This document shows positions 7,539-17,474 of a DNA stretch of 64,000 nucleotides, in pieces. The first letter of the stretch is position 1, and each line of letters opens with the position of its first letter. The translations under genes and the position numbers were made by a program. Source of the stretch: Sphingomonas aurantiaca (lineage in GTDB: Bacteria; Pseudomonadota; Alphaproteobacteria; Sphingomonadales; Sphingomonadaceae); contig NZ_QAOG01000002.1 of NCBI RefSeq assembly GCF_003050705.1, forward strand, positions 248,001 to 312,000. The letters run 5' to 3'. The notes under the pieces were generated by a model. That model searched no databases. It saw only the letters and a list, made by a program, of their open reading frames with translations, and was not told where the DNA came from.

Positions 7539-10436
7539 TCAGAGCCCCCAGGACAGGCGGATATAGCCGAACTGGCCCGGCACGTCGTAGGTCGTCGGAT
7601 CGTAGTTCGGGCCCGTGCAGCTGTAGCAGGCAGGCGGATCCTGGTTGAAGACGTTGTTCACGCCGATCGTCAGCCCCAGCCGGTTCTCGAGCCAGCCCGG
7701 TGCCAGCGTCAGCTGGACATCGCCGTAGAAGGTGTTGTCGAGCCGCTTGCCGTCGGCTTCCTTTACGCTCTTGATGTAGCGCCCCGTGAACGAGGCGCGC
7801 ATCAGGCCGATGTCCCAATCCACGACCGCGTTGCCCTTGAACTTCGGATAGGATTGTTCGGGCGAGCCTCGGGTCGTGCCCTGGTAGTTGGTCGTGGTGA
7901 AGCCGACCGTCGCGGGGAAGCTCTCGGCATATTTCAGCAGGATGTTGCCGTTGAGCGAGAGCCCGAACGTGCCCGCCGAGGTCCGTGGCGACCGATAGAC
8001 CGCGGTGACGTCGACGCCGCGCGTGCGGATGCCGCCGATATTCTGCAGCTGCGCGTTGATCCGCGAGATCAGGCCGTTAGGTGTCCGCGTGATGGCGGCG
8101 CAGCTCAGCGCGTCCGCCGCTTCCGCACAGCGGCTCAGCGTCAGCGTGGCATCGGTCGCCGCGATCGCGTCGTCGACCTTGATGTCGTAGTAATTCCCCT
8201 CGATGCTCAGCTGGCTGGCGATGCCGCTCGTCCGTGCCCAGCTCGGGGCGTAGACCGCACCGAACAGCCAGGTCCGCGACGTCTCGGGCTTCAAGGCCTT
8301 GTTACCGCCGGTCAGGACGCCGAGCTGGCCACCATTCGGCTCCTGGTAGCTGCCATTGGCAGGGACGCCGTTGGCGATGCAGTTCGTGCGCACGGTCGGC
8401 GAGGTCTGGAACGGCGAACCCGCGACGTTGGTGCAGGGGTCGTCGATCGACGCGTCCGATCGCGATTCCGCACCGAACAGCTCGCCGATGCTGGGGGCGC
8501 GGAAGCCTTGCGCGTAGGAGGCGCGCAGCAGCAGGTCGCTGAACGGCTTCCACAGGCCGCTGCCGGTATAGGTCGTGTTGCTGCCGCTGATCGAATAGTT
8601 CGAATGCCGCACCGCGCCGCCCACTTCGAGCGACTTGATGAGTGGCGTGTCGTGGATCAGCGGGACGCGCAGCTCGGCATAGACTTCGTCCGAATTGAAA
8701 TGGCCGCGCGCTGGCTGCGCGGGAATGTCCGCGCCGAGCCCGGCGGTGATCAAGGGATCGGGCGTGAAGCTGCCATATTGCACGCGGTGCTCATAGCCTG
8801 CCGCAATCCCGACCGGCCCGGCGGGCAGATCGAACAGGTCGCCCGAGATGTTGGCGGTATAGTCCTCGAGGCTCTGCGAGCTGCGTGCCCGCTCGTCGAA
8901 CGCGATATAGCCGAGCATCTCGGGGGTGACCGACCCGACGCCGCCGAAGATGTTGAACGGCACGCACGCCCCGGTGCAGTTCGCGACGGGCCCGAGCGCG
9001 CGCGCGAGATTGGCCGCGTTGATGTTGCCGGTGAACAGCTGCTTGGCATCGTTGAAGCCGAGGACCGCGTTGACGTCCCAATAGAATTTACGCGCGCCGA
9101 TATTGAACGATCCATCCAGCGTCGCGGTCGCCGACATCGTGTCGACGGTCTGCGAATAGGTGCGCTGCCCTGCCTCGACCAGGCGGCGGCGGACCGTCGA
9201 GTAATTTGCCGGGCCATTGCCCGCGCCGCCCGCCGACAGCGTGTAGCCGAACGGGTTGTACGGGTTGGTCGCGTCGATCGAGATCGTGTCGAGCAGGTTG
9301 CCGTTGCCCGCGTCGGGGCCGAGCACCAGCGGCAGGAACGCCGCCTGGTTCTGCGAATTGCGGCGCGTGTAGTTCAGCTTCACGCGCAGGTTCACCGCGT
9401 CCGTCAGTTCCTGCTTCGCGCTGACGAAGAAGCCATAGCGTTCGGACGGCGTCAGGAAATAATTGAACGGCGCAAAGTTGAAGCGGTCGGCCGACGTGAA
9501 TGCCTTGAAGTCGCTGTTCGGCCCGGTCGGGTTGGCCGCATCATAGCGCGGCCGCCCGGCGATCGGTCCGGATTTCAGGGTCAGGTTTTGCCCGCCGACT
9601 TGGAAGAACCCATTGGGCGTCGCACCCGAACAGCCGCCGATAACGTCGGAGCAGCTGGTCTGGCCGGGGTTCGGGAATTGCGAGATCGACCGATCGCCGG
9701 TCCGCACCGCCTCCTGCTTCACATAGCTGCCGCCGAAGACCACGCTCGTCCGCGGCGCCTGGATGCCGTAGCTGACGTTATAGTCCTGCGTATGCCCGTC
9801 GCCCTGCCGGAACGTGCCGAACTGGGCGGACGCCTTCAGCCCCTTTTGCTGCGACTTGGTGATGATGTTGACGACGCCCGCCAGCGCGTCCGACCCGTAG
9901 AGCGGCGACTGGCCCGACTGGAGGATTTCGATCCGTTCGATCGAGCCGACCTGGATCGTGTTGAGATCGACCGTCGACGGGATCCCGCTCGCCGATGCGC
10001 CGTTGACGAAGCGCAGGCCGTCGACCAGCACCAGCGTCCGCTTGGCGGTGAGATAGCGCAGGTCGATCTCGGCCGACCCGGCACCGACGCCGCCGCCGTC
10101 GGGCGGATTGCCGATGTTACCCGAATTGTTGACCTTCGAATTCAACCCGCCGGCCGCGCTCGGCAGCCGCTGGAGCACGTCGGCAACCGACGAAAGCCCG
10201 GTCCGCTGGATCGATTCCGCGTCGACCGTGACGACCGGCGATGGCTGATCGAGCGGATTGCGGCGGATGCGCGATCCGGTGACGACGATGTCTTCGCCCG
10301 CGGGCGCCTCTGCGGTTTGCGCGGAGTCCGCGGCCGGCGTGGTCACGGCTTGTGCCGATGCCGACGTTCCGGCGAGCATCGTCGCCAACGCCAGCCCACC
10401 GGCACCGGCATACATCCAGGTCTTCAATACGCGCAT
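7539..10436 (-). CDS. TonB-dependent outer-membrane receptor
   Basis: A 965-residue outer-membrane transporter. It has a signal peptide (residues about 1-29, ending GTSASAQA), a plug domain opening with [20 protein letters not shown] and continuing through [10 protein letters not shown] and [16 protein letters not shown], then a beta-barrel ending in YIRLSWGL. The substrate is unknown: the sphingomonad expansion of this family covers siderophores, glycans and peptides, and no dedicated uptake genes flank it. The ATG at 10436 has AGGGGG 8 bases upstream; a TTG one codon earlier is less likely. It appears to be a single-gene unit. Confidence 0.93.
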   Translation of the reverse strand: MRVLKTWMYAGAGGLALATMLAGTSASAQAVTTPAADSAQTAEAPAGEDIVVTGSRIRRNPLDQPSPVVTVDAESIQRTGLSSVADVLQRLPSAAGGLNSKVNNSGNIGNPPDGGGVGAGSAEIDLRYLTAKRTLVLVDGLRFVNGASASGIPSTVDLNTIQVGSIERIEILQSGQSPLYGSDALAGVVNIITKSQQKGLKASAQFGTFRQGDGHTQDYNVSYGIQAPRTSVVFGGSYVKQEAVRTGDRSISQFPNPGQTSCSDVIGGCSGATPNGFFQVGGQNLTLKSGPIAGRPRYDAANPTGPNSDFKAFTSADRFNFAPFNYFLTPSERYGFFVSAKQELTDAVNLRVKLNYTRRNSQNQAAFLPLVLGPDAGNGNLLDTISIDATNPYNPFGYTLSAGGAGNGPANYSTVRRRLVEAGQRTYSQTVDTMSATATLDGSFNIGARKFYWDVNAVLGFNDAKQLFTGNINAANLARALGPVANCTGACVPFNIFGGVGSVTPEMLGYIAFDERARSSQSLEDYTANISGDLFDLPAGPVGIAAGYEHRVQYGSFTPDPLITAGLGADIPAQPARGHFNSDEVYAELRVPLIHDTPLIKSLEVGGAVRHSNYSISGSNTTYTGSGLWKPFSDLLLRASYAQGFRAPSIGELFGAESRSDASIDDPCTNVAGSPFQTSPTVRTNCIANGVPANGSYQEPNGGQLGVLTGGNKALKPETSRTWLFGAVYAPSWARTSGIASQLSIEGNYYDIKVDDAIAATDATLTLSRCAEAADALSCAAITRTPNGLISRINAQLQNIGGIRTRGVDVTAVYRSPRTSAGTFGLSLNGNILLKYAESFPATVGFTTTNYQGTTRGSPEQSYPKFKGNAVVDWDIGLMRASFTGRYIKSVKEADGKRLDNTFYGDVQLTLAPGWLENRLGLTIGVNNVFNQDPPACYSCTGPNYDPTTYDVPGQFGYIRLSWGL

Positions 10437-10605
10437 CAAAAAGTCCCCCTGTTCGCGCCTGACGCGACATCCCCTTGATTATCTTGTGGCGGGATGATGG
10501 CTCAGGATTGTAACGAAGCAAGACTGGATCGATGAAGCGGGCAATTTTGTTACAGAATGCGCCGTTTATGTTGCGCTTGTGCAACGATCGGTTTGGGCGT
10601 CGGTC

Positions 10606-11910
10606 TCACACCAGAACCGGGGTCACGGCCCGCCCGGTTTCGCCGAAGACGCGGAGATAGCGCGCGATTTCAGCCGGTTCGCCGGTCGCCTTGGCAGGAT
10701 TGTCCGACAGTTTGACCGCGGGGCGGCCGTTTGCCTCGATCACCTTGCAGACCAGTGAGATCGGCTCCAGCGCCGCCGCACCGTCGGGATCGCAGCCGCG
10801 GAAATCGTTGGTGAGGTTGGTCCCCCAGCCGAAACTCATCCGCACGCGGCCGTGGAAATGCCGATAGGTCTGCTCGATCGTGTCGATATCCATGCCGTCG
10901 GAAAAGATCAGCAGCTTGGTCTTCGGATCGACGCCCTGTTCCTCCCACCAGCGGATGATCTGCTCGCCGCCTGGGATCGGCGGCGCGCTGTCCGGGCGGA
11001 AACCGGTCCACTCGGCCAGCCAGTGCGGCGCGTTGCGCAGGAACGCGGTCGTCCCGAACGCATCGGGCAGTGCGATCAGCAGGTTGCCGTTATAATGTTG
11101 CCGCCAATGCTCCAGCACGCGGTAGGGCGCCTGCGCCAGCTCTGCGTCACTCTCGGCGAGCGCGGCGGTCACCATCGGCAGCTCGTGCGCGTTGGTGCCG
11201 ATCGCCTCGAGGTCCGCGTCCATCGCCAGCAGCACGTTCGAGGTGCCGATGAACCGGTCACCGAGCCCTTCCTTCAGCGCCTCGACGCACCAGCGCTGCC
11301 ACAGGAACCCGTGCCGCCGCCGCGTGCCGAAATCCGACAGCACCAGGTCGGGCATCTCGCGGAGCCGCTCGACCTTCTCCCACAGTTTCGCCTTGGCGCG
11401 CGCATAGACGATATCGAGCGCGAACCGCCCGCGGTTGCGCAGCGCCGCCCGCGATTTGAGTTCGTTGATGATCGTGAGCGCCGGGATCTCCCACATCGTC
11501 GTGTGCGTCCACGGGCCGTCGAAATGCAGTTCATACTGCCCGTCGACCTTGCGCAGTTCGTAGGCGGGCAGGCGGAAGTCCGCGAGCCAGGCCAGGAACT
11601 CGGGCCCGAACATCTTCTGCCTGCCGTAAAAGCTGTTGCCAGCGAGCCAGATCAGCTCCTTCTTGGCAAAGCCGAGCGTGCGCGCATGATCGAGCTGCGC
11701 GCGCAGCTCGTCCTCGTCGACGATCTCGGCCAGCCGCACGGTCTTGGTCCGGTTGATCAGTGCGAAGGTCGCGGTGACGTCCGGATAGACCTGCCGGATC
11801 ATCTGCAACATCAGCAGCTTGTAGAAATCGGTGTCGAGCAGGCTGCGCACGATCGGGTCGAGCCGGAAATTGTGATTGTACGTCCGGGTGGCGATATCGG
11901 TCACGGCCAT
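10606..11910 (-). CDS. pncB: Nicotinate phosphoribosyltransferase
   Basis: Converts nicotinic acid and PRPP to nicotinate mononucleotide (Preiss-Handler NAD salvage). The 434-residue protein begins [12 protein letters not shown], then [15 protein letters not shown] typical of the NAPRTase N-terminus. The C-terminal half has [13 protein letters not shown] and [14 protein letters not shown], which line the phosphate site. The ATG at 11910 has AGGAG 9 bases upstream; an ATG at 11931 and the longer frame upstream lack good ribosome sites. It is divergent from pncA, giving both steps from nicotinamide at one locus. Confidence 0.94.
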   Translation of the reverse strand: MAVTDIATRTYNHNFRLDPIVRSLLDTDFYKLLMLQMIRQVYPDVTATFALINRTKTVRLAEIVDEDELRAQLDHARTLGFAKKELIWLAGNSFYGRQKMFGPEFLAWLADFRLPAYELRKVDGQYELHFDGPWTHTTMWEIPALTIINELKSRAALRNRGRFALDIVYARAKAKLWEKVERLREMPDLVLSDFGTRRRHGFLWQRWCVEALKEGLGDRFIGTSNVLLAMDADLEAIGTNAHELPMVTAALAESDAELAQAPYRVLEHWRQHYNGNLLIALPDAFGTTAFLRNAPHWLAEWTGFRPDSAPPIPGGEQIIRWWEEQGVDPKTKLLIFSDGMDIDTIEQTYRHFHGRVRMSFGWGTNLTNDFRGCDPDGAAALEPISLVCKVIEANGRPAVKLSDNPAKATGEPAEIARYLRVFGETGRAVTPVLV

Positions 11911-11992
11911 GCGCGCGGGCTCCTGCTTCATTCGGCCTGCGGGTGTCCGAGAAGACGCGAGTGTGTCAAGCAGCGGCCAAAGGAGACGGGCG

Positions 11993-12595
11993 ATGTCGCG
12001 GTTCGTGGTCGTGGTGGATACGCAGTGGGACTTCATGGCGGGCGAGGGCGCGCTGAGCGTCGCGGGCGCGGCGGCGCTGGTCGCGCCGATGCAGGCGTGG
12101 CTGTCGGCGTTGCAGCCTGCAGACGTCGCCGGCGTGCTGTTCACCTTCGACACGCATTTCCGCGAAACCTACGCTGCGTCGCCCGAAGCGGCGATGTTTC
12201 CGATCCACTGCGTTCGCGACACGCCGGGCTGGGCGAACATGCTCGACATCGCGCTGCTCGATCCGGCGATCCCGGCATGGCGGATCGAGAAGGGGGTGTT
12301 CGACATGTGGGCCGAGCCCGGGCTGGCGATCGAGGACGCGCGCGATCCGGGCGCGCCATCGATCCCGCGCGAGGCGTTCTTCAGTCGCCTGGCTGCGCAA
12401 CACACGACGGACGTCATGGTGATCGGCGTCGCTGCGGACTATTGCGTCCGCTGGGCGGTCGAGGGGCTTGTCGAGCGCGGTTTCGCGGTCACCGTTCCGG
12501 CCGGTCTTACGCGCGGGATCGAGCGGCAGATCGACACCGTCGCCGCGGAGGATTTCGCGGGCAGGCGGCTCACCATCTCCACCAGCCCGGCCTAA
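11993..12595 (+). CDS. pncA: Nicotinamidase (isochorismatase-fold cysteine hydrolase)
   Basis: Deamidates nicotinamide to nicotinate, feeding PncB. The 200-residue protein has the Asp-Lys-Cys triad of the family: Asp in VVDTQWDFM, Lys in IEKGVFDMW, Cys in [10 protein letters not shown]. It also has the metal-site pattern of nicotinamidases (FDTHF, and HCVRDTPG further on). The divergent pncB, 82 bases away, makes nicotinamidase more likely than other isochorismatase-family activities. AGGAGA lies 6 bases upstream of the ATG. Confidence 0.88.
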   Translation: MSRFVVVVDTQWDFMAGEGALSVAGAAALVAPMQAWLSALQPADVAGVLFTFDTHFRETYAASPEAAMFPIHCVRDTPGWANMLDIALLDPAIPAWRIEKGVFDMWAEPGLAIEDARDPGAPSIPREAFFSRLAAQHTTDVMVIGVAADYCVRWAVEGLVERGFAVTVPAGLTRGIERQIDTVAAEDFAGRRLTISTSPA

Positions 12596-12686
12596 TCCAG
12601 GCCGGCAGCGGGCCGGCACGTCGATGAAATACTGCGGACAAGAATGCCGCGCATGCCGTCTCCGGGGATATCGGAAGGGCAGAGTC

Positions 12687-12875
12687 ATGCGCAGGGTCGT
12701 GCAGCGTCAGTTGGTACCATCGCCCGAATGCGCGACCGGGCGTCATGCGCCGCGTTCGCGCCACCGGGATGTCCTGGGCGAGCCGATCCAGCGATCCGCG
12801 TGTCGCCGGTGCGGCGCCACGATCGTCAAATCCGCGGTCAGCCGGCGCTGGATCGTTTCCGGGCTGCTCGGCTGA
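12687..12875 (+). CDS. Possible small cysteine-containing protein
   Basis: A 62-codon frame in the 311-base gap between pncA and the Spy-like gene. GAAGG lies 8 bases before the ATG. The product is basic, has Cys residues in PECATGRH and a CxxC in SACRRCGAT (a possible half zinc ribbon), and ends RRWIVSGLLG. I do not recognise the family with certainty. High-GC DNA yields many spurious frames, so this rests on the ribosome site and on the knuckle-like C-terminus. The rest of the gap shows nothing recognisable. Confidence 0.4.
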   Translation: MRRVVQRQLVPSPECATGRHAPRSRHRDVLGEPIQRSACRRCGATIVKSAVSRRWIVSGLLG

Positions 12876-12906
12876 GACCCGCATCATCATCGAAAAGGGG
12901 AAAGAC

Positions 12907-13488
12907 ATGACATCGAAGATCGTACCGGTGCTCGCATTGCTGCTGGCAGTGCCGGTCGCCGCGAGCGCGCAGATGCACCGCGCAGGGCCATCGAGGATCG
13001 ATTTCGCCAAGGTGCGACAGCGCGAGGCCGACGACATGGCGTTGCTGCTGCGCTTGCGCCCGGCGCAGCGCCCCGCGCTCACGGCGTTCCTGCAGTCGTT
13101 TGCGCCGCCTGCGCCGCCGCACCGCGGGGAAGAGCTGCGGGGGCCGATGCCGGACGACGGCTTTGCCCGCCAGCTCGAGCGGATGACGGAGATGACGGCA
13201 CGCCGCGCAGCGGACGATACCCGCCGGATTGCGGCAGCCCGCAGCTTCTACGACGGCCTGGATGCGACGCAGCAGGCCGCGTTCGAGGCGCTGATGCGTC
13301 TGCGCCACGGCATCCCGATGATGGGGCCGAGGCCAATGGGGCCAATGGGTCCCATGCCGGGCGGTCCGATGGATCAGGGCCCTCCCGGCGGTGGTCCGTT
13401 CCCCGGCGGGCCGGGGCATGACGGCCCTCCGTATCCGGGGCCGCAGTCGCTGCCGAGTTCGCCCAACGGCGCGGATGGCGATCGGTAG
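12907..13488 (+). CDS. Periplasmic Spy/CpxP-like (LTXXQ) protein
   Basis: A 193-residue exported protein. The signal peptide is SKIVPVLALLLAVPVAASAQ (cleavage about residue 21). An all-helical segment follows with two LTXXQ-type repeats, LRPAQRPALTAF and LDATQQAAFEAL, as in the Spy/CpxP/CnrX/ZraP group of periplasmic chaperones and metal or stress sensors. The last 60 or so residues are a Pro/Gly/Met-rich tail (MGPRPMGPMGPMPGGPMD), which could bind metal or be disordered. It is convergent with the EF-hand lipoprotein gene of a two-component operon, suggesting a shared envelope-stress role. AAAAGGGG precedes the ATG. Confidence 0.8.
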   Translation: MTSKIVPVLALLLAVPVAASAQMHRAGPSRIDFAKVRQREADDMALLLRLRPAQRPALTAFLQSFAPPAPPHRGEELRGPMPDDGFARQLERMTEMTARRAADDTRRIAAARSFYDGLDATQQAAFEALMRLRHGIPMMGPRPMGPMGPMPGGPMDQGPPGGGPFPGGPGHDGPPYPGPQSLPSSPNGADGDR

Positions 13489-13527
13489 CAAAGACCGGGT
13501 GACCGGGCGCCGGGAAGGGCTGAGCCG

Positions 13528-14226
13528 TCAGCGCTGTCCCGGTGCCCCGTCGCGATCGGGCTCGGCGGGGGCATCGGATCCGTTGCGCCATGTCTCCGCC
13601 CCGCTGCGCGGCAGTTCGCCACGCGTGATCGCACCGTCATGGTTGCGGTCGAGCGCGGCGAAGCGGATCGTTGCCGCGCTCGCAAACTCCGCGGCATCGA
13701 CGCCGCGGTTGCCGTTGCTGTCGGCGGCAATCACCGGTTCGGGGAAGTCGAAGAATCCGAACCGCGCTGCGCCCAGGCGTTCGCGCGGCGCCGCCGTCTT
13801 GCTGCCGCCGCCGTTACCGAAATGCATGCCGTCGCTGCCGCCTCTGCCGCCGCCGCCGTTACGGCCACCCGGTTCGGGCGAGCGGCGGCCGCCGACGACG
13901 CGGATCTCGGGCACGAGGACGTTTTCGTAGAATGCGATATCGTCCGGATCGACCTCGCCGTCCTTGCCGCGATCGAGCACCGCGAAGAACCGCATCGCGT
14001 CCTGCCGGAACTCGGCGAGCGTCACGCGGCCGTCGCCGTCGGTATCGGCGCCCGCGAACCACAGGCCTTGGGCAGCACCGGGGCGAAGGATCGTGCGGAA
14101 GGGTTCGCCCATCGGGCTGACGAACAACTGGCCGCGGCCACGTTCGGGCGGACCGCCGGGCCGCGGGACGGTGGCGGCACAACCCGCCAACGCGCCGGCC
14201 AGCCCGATCAGGATTACGCGTCGCAT
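13528..14226 (-). CDS. EF-hand domain lipoprotein
   Basis: A 232-residue predicted lipoprotein (signal with LAGALAGC lipobox) holding four EF-hand-like loops: DTDGDGRVTLAEF, DRGKDGEVDPDDI, DSNGNRGVDAAEF and DRNHDGAITRGEL. Between the second and third lies a glycine-rich stretch. It probably binds calcium in the periplasm. AAGGA lies 6 bases before the ATG at 14226. It starts 33 bases after the sensor kinase stop, so regulator, kinase and EF-hand protein look like one operon, and it may tune or report on that system. It is convergent with the Spy-like gene. Confidence 0.86.
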   Translation of the reverse strand: MRRVILIGLAGALAGCAATVPRPGGPPERGRGQLFVSPMGEPFRTILRPGAAQGLWFAGADTDGDGRVTLAEFRQDAMRFFAVLDRGKDGEVDPDDIAFYENVLVPEIRVVGGRRSPEPGGRNGGGGRGGSDGMHFGNGGGSKTAAPRERLGAARFGFFDFPEPVIAADSNGNRGVDAAEFASAATIRFAALDRNHDGAITRGELPRSGAETWRNGSDAPAEPDRDGAPGQR

Positions 14227-14259
14227 GGTGGTTCCTTGCATATCGATACGGAAAATCGG

Positions 14260-15657
14260 TCAGCCCGGCAGCGTGATGCGCGCGCGCAACCCGCCTTCGG
14301 GCCGAGTCTCGAGCGTTGCGTCGCCGCCATGCGCGCGCGCGACCGCGCGGACGCTGGCGAGGCCCAGCCCGATCCCCCCGGTATCGCGGTTGCGCGATTG
14401 TTCGGCACGGAAGAAGGGTTCGAACGCGCGGATCAGGTCGTCGGGTTGCATGCCCGGGCCGCGATCCTGCACCTCGATGACGACCGTGTCGCGGTCGCGG
14501 TACAATAGCACCTCGGCATGGCCGGCATATTTGATCGCGTTGCCGACCAGATTGCCGATCAGCGCCTTGAGCGACGGCACGTCGCCCTCGATCGTGAGCG
14601 GGTCGCCGGCCTGGAGCACGACGTCGTCGCCGCGGTCCGCGAACTCGTCGGTCACGCTCTCCGCCAACGATCGCAGGTCGAGCCGCTGGCGACGGACGTT
14701 GCGCGTCATGTCGCGGACGAAGGCCATCGCCGCGCCGATGCGGTGGCTCATCTCCTGAATATCGTCCTCGGTGGCGATACGAAGCGCCTCCGGTGCCTTT
14801 TCGAGGCGCAGCGACAGCCGCATCAACGGCGTGCGAAGGTCATGCGCGACCGCTGCGATCAAGGTCGTCCGATCCTCGACATAGCGATTGAGCCGTTCCT
14901 GCATCACGTTGAACGCGCTGGCCGCCTCGGCGATCTCGGGTGGGCCGATGAGCGTCAGTGGCTCCGCGCGCGGGTCGCGGCCCAGCCGCTCGACCGCCGC
15001 GGTGAACTGGCCGATCGGCTTGACCACGCGTCGCGCGAGCAGCCAGGCGATCGGCGCGACGACAGCCAGCGCGACGAGGAACCACAGGATGATCCGGATC
15101 CGCCACGGTCCCATGATGGCGCTGTTGGGACGGATCACGCGCCACCGCCCGCCGCCCGTATCGATCGAGACGACGAACGGCCCGAATAGCGCATTCTCCA
15201 GCGCGGCGAAATTGCGATGCCGGCGGGGCCCCAGCGGCGGCCCCATCGGGATCGGTGGGCGCAGCGCATCGGCGAACATTGGTCGCCCGGATCGCTCCGC
15301 CTCGACGACGACCGCGCTCGCCGGCAGCCCGAGATCGGTGGCGATGATCGCCCCGAGCCGGCGATCGCGCGGACTGTCGGTTGGGTCGGGGCGGCGTGTC
15401 GAGATTTCGGTCTTGAGCAGCCTGGCGGGATCGACGCCGGTCCGCGCGAACGCCGCGATCCGGGTGGTGGAGAAGATGATCGGCGTGGGCGGCGGCATCA
15501 ACAGCAGCGTGGCGAAGTTTAGCACCTGCACCAGCAGCACGGTGATCAGCATCAACGCGAAGATCCGCAGGAACAACGGCCAGGATTGCGGCAGGCGGCG
15601 CACCCGCCCTTCGTCCGCACCCGTGTCTCTGGCACTCGTCGCGGCGGCCGTGCTCAC
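14260..15657 (-). CDS. Sensor histidine kinase
   Basis: A 465-residue inner-membrane kinase. It has a TM segment at about residues 30-53, a periplasmic sensor of about 130 residues rich in Pro and Arg, a second TM at about 187-208, HAMP about 208-262, and a HisKA domain with phospho-acceptor His272 in AVAHDLRTPLMR. The ATPase has the N box (GNLVGNAIKYAG), DRGPGM (398-403) and GGIGLGL (427-433). The start overlaps the response-regulator stop by 4 bases, fixing the partnership. The EF-hand lipoprotein follows. Signal unknown; calcium, metal or cell-envelope stress fits the neighbours. Confidence 0.93.
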   Translation of the reverse strand: MSTAAATSARDTGADEGRVRRLPQSWPLFLRIFALMLITVLLVQVLNFATLLLMPPPTPIIFSTTRIAAFARTGVDPARLLKTEISTRRPDPTDSPRDRRLGAIIATDLGLPASAVVVEAERSGRPMFADALRPPIPMGPPLGPRRHRNFAALENALFGPFVVSIDTGGGRWRVIRPNSAIMGPWRIRIILWFLVALAVVAPIAWLLARRVVKPIGQFTAAVERLGRDPRAEPLTLIGPPEIAEAASAFNVMQERLNRYVEDRTTLIAAVAHDLRTPLMRLSLRLEKAPEALRIATEDDIQEMSHRIGAAMAFVRDMTRNVRRQRLDLRSLAESVTDEFADRGDDVVLQAGDPLTIEGDVPSLKALIGNLVGNAIKYAGHAEVLLYRDRDTVVIEVQDRGPGMQPDDLIRAFEPFFRAEQSRNRDTGGIGLGLASVRAVARAHGGDATLETRPEGGLRARITLPG

Positions 15658-16403
15658 AGCCGCACGACCCGTGGCACGAAGAAATACCCTTCGTTGCGGA
15701 TCGTCCGGATGATGTCGTCGCCCCGCGAGCGCAGCTTGCGACGCAGGCGGCTGACCTGGACGTCGATCGCGCGGTCAAAGGCATCGGTATCGGGCCCGCG
15801 GGCGGCCTCCAGCAGCGCATCGCGCGCCAGCACCCGGCGCGGACGCTCGACGAACGCGCGCAACACCGCGAACTCGCCATCGGTCAGATCGATCAGCGTG
15901 TTGTCGGCATCGAACAATTCATGCGCGGCGAAATCGACCCGCCAGCCGAGGAAGCCATAGGATCGTCCCTCGCTGGCGTCCTGGATCTCGCGCGCGCGCA
16001 ACGCGGCGCGGACGGTCGCGAGGATCTCGCGCGGGCTGCACGGCTTGGTGAGATAGTGGCTCGCGCCGATCTCCAGCCCCAGGATCCGGTCGGGCTCTGC
16101 GCCCAGCGCGCTCAGCATCACCACCGGCGGTCCGGCGGTGCGCGCGAGGCGGCGGCATACCGACAGCCCGTCCTCGCCGGGCATCATCACGTCGAGCAGG
16201 ATCAGCGACACGGACTGGCGTGCGAGCACCGAGTCCATTTCCTGCGCGCTCATCGCGGTCTCGACGTTGTAGCCGTGCATGCCCAGGCTTTGCGCCAGCA
16301 GCGTGCGGATCATGTGGTCGTCATCGACGACCAGCAAAGTCGGTTTCGGCACCACGCCGCCGGTGGCCGGACTGAACGATTCGGGGACGGGATTCGACAT
16401 CAT
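15654..16403 (-). CDS. OmpR-family response regulator
   Basis: A 249-residue regulator. The receiver domain (about 22-135) has acidic pocket DDD at 27-29, phospho-acceptor Asp71 in LLDVMMPGEDG and Lys120 in YLTKPCSPRE. The C-terminal winged helix (about 150-245) ends DVQVSRLRRKL then TIRNEGYFFV. The usual ADDY before the lysine reads ASHY. It is first in the operon with the kinase (ATGA overlap) and is divergent from a second OmpR-type regulator at 16626. Confidence 0.94.
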   Translation of the reverse strand: MMSNPVPESFSPATGGVVPKPTLLVVDDDHMIRTLLAQSLGMHGYNVETAMSAQEMDSVLARQSVSLILLDVMMPGEDGLSVCRRLARTAGPPVVMLSALGAEPDRILGLEIGASHYLTKPCSPREILATVRAALRAREIQDASEGRSYGFLGWRVDFAAHELFDADNTLIDLTDGEFAVLRAFVERPRRVLARDALLEAARGPDTDAFDRAIDVQVSRLRRKLRSRGDDIIRTIRNEGYFFVPRVVRL

Positions 16404-16587
16404 GCGGCGATCCTAGCGGGCGCGTGTGTTCGCGATGTTTCCGCATGCGCCAAAGCACGTCGTCTTACAGCGATTCGTTGCCCCGCCGCAGGCCGGGGTT
16501 ACCGCACCACGCCTATGTGTCACGCCGGGGCAGGGGATGTCGCATCGGGAAACATCCCGGACAAACACCGGGTGCAGGGGGGAGGAC

Positions 16588-16629
16588 ATGGCTCACCGTC
16601 TCCCTCTCCTCGAAAGTCGCCGGCGATGA
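16588..16629 (+). CDS. Possible 13-codon leader peptide ahead of a response regulator
   Basis: A very strong ribosome site (GGGGGGAGGAC) stands directly before an ATG at 16588. It opens a 13-codon frame, MAHRLPLLESRRR, whose TGA stop overlaps the regulator's ATG at 16626 as ATGA. The regulator itself has no good ribosome site, so its translation probably depends on re-initiation from this leader. The three consecutive arginines at the end could slow ribosomes. This is inferred from sequence alone. Confidence 0.5.
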   Translation: MAHRLPLLESRRR

Positions 16630-17474
16630 ACGTTTCCCAGCATTACGACTCCGCAATCCCCCGCCCGCCGATCGTCACGACATGGCAGGACGATGCGACA
16701 CAGGATCTCGCGGACGACGCCGGCTATCAGTCTGCCCGCGTGATCATCGTCGATGACGACCCGGGTCTTCGCGAGCTTCTCACCGAATTCCTCGTCGACA
16801 ACGGCCTCGGCGTCGAGGCGGTGTCAAGCGGTGCGGCGTTGCGCGCGCGCCTCGTCCAGCGGCCGTGCGATCTCGTCATCCTCGACATGATGATGCCCGG
16901 CGAGGACGGCCTGTCCGTGCTGCGCGGGCTCGCCCAGTCGGACGATCCTCCCGGCGTGATCATGCTGTCGGCGCTGTCGAGCGAAGTCGACCGGGTCGTC
17001 GCGCTGGAGATGGGCGCGGACGATTATGTCACGAAGCCGTCGACCCCGCGCGAGATCCTCGCCCGGATCCGCTCGGTGCTGCGGCGGCGCAACCGGACGG
17101 CCGCGACCGGAACGGACAGCGCCGGCACGATCGAGCAGGGCGACGCGCCGCGTTTCCATACCACCTATCGATTTGCGGGATGGACGCTCAACTGCCGGAT
17201 GCGATCGCTCCAGTCGCCCGGTGGCGAACTCGTGTCGCTGACCGAGGGGGAGTTCCAGATGATGGACGCCTTCGTCACGCACCCGCATGCGGTCCACACG
17301 CGCGAAGACATGATCGCGCTGTCGGGGCGCGCGGATACCTCGTCGAAGGATCGTACGATCGACGTCAACATCAGCCGCCTTCGCCGCAAGCTCGCGGCGT
17401 TCGACCGGACCGAGATCATCCGGACGGTCCGCGGCAAGGGCTATCTGTTCATCGCCGACGTGATCGGTGCCTGA
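16626..17474 (+). CDS. Orphan OmpR-family response regulator
   Basis: A 282-residue regulator with an unusual 37-residue N-terminal extension before the receiver (RVIIVDDDPGLRELL). Phospho-acceptor Asp87 is in LVILDMMMPGEDG and Lys137 in DDYVTKPSTPRE. A winged helix follows (about 175-280), ending TVRGKGYLFIADV. No kinase is adjacent on this strand, so either the divergent operon's kinase or a distant one must act. The start at 16626 overlaps the stop of a 13-codon leader. The gene converges on a c-di-GMP phosphodiesterase, a possible target or partner. Confidence 0.9.
   Translation: MNVSQHYDSAIPRPPIVTTWQDDATQDLADDAGYQSARVIIVDDDPGLRELLTEFLVDNGLGVEAVSSGAALRARLVQRPCDLVILDMMMPGEDGLSVLRGLAQSDDPPGVIMLSALSSEVDRVVALEMGADDYVTKPSTPREILARIRSVLRRRNRTAATGTDSAGTIEQGDAPRFHTTYRFAGWTLNCRMRSLQSPGGELVSLTEGEFQMMDAFVTHPHAVHTREDMIALSGRADTSSKDRTIDVNISRLRRKLAAFDRTEIIRTVRGKGYLFIADVIGA

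Noticed and set aside
7854..10478. An 874-codon plus-strand frame opposite the TonB-dependent receptor
   Set aside because: Same antisense artefact; the minus-strand frame has a signal peptide, plug and barrel motifs.
16426..16629. 67-codon frame ending in the same place as the 13-codon leader
   Set aside because: Its start has no ribosome site and the first 50 residues look random; only the last 13 codons have a strong site.
14260..17474. Orphan regulator as part of the divergent two-component operon
   Set aside because: It is on the opposite strand with 222 bases between starts; a functional link is possible but not shown.
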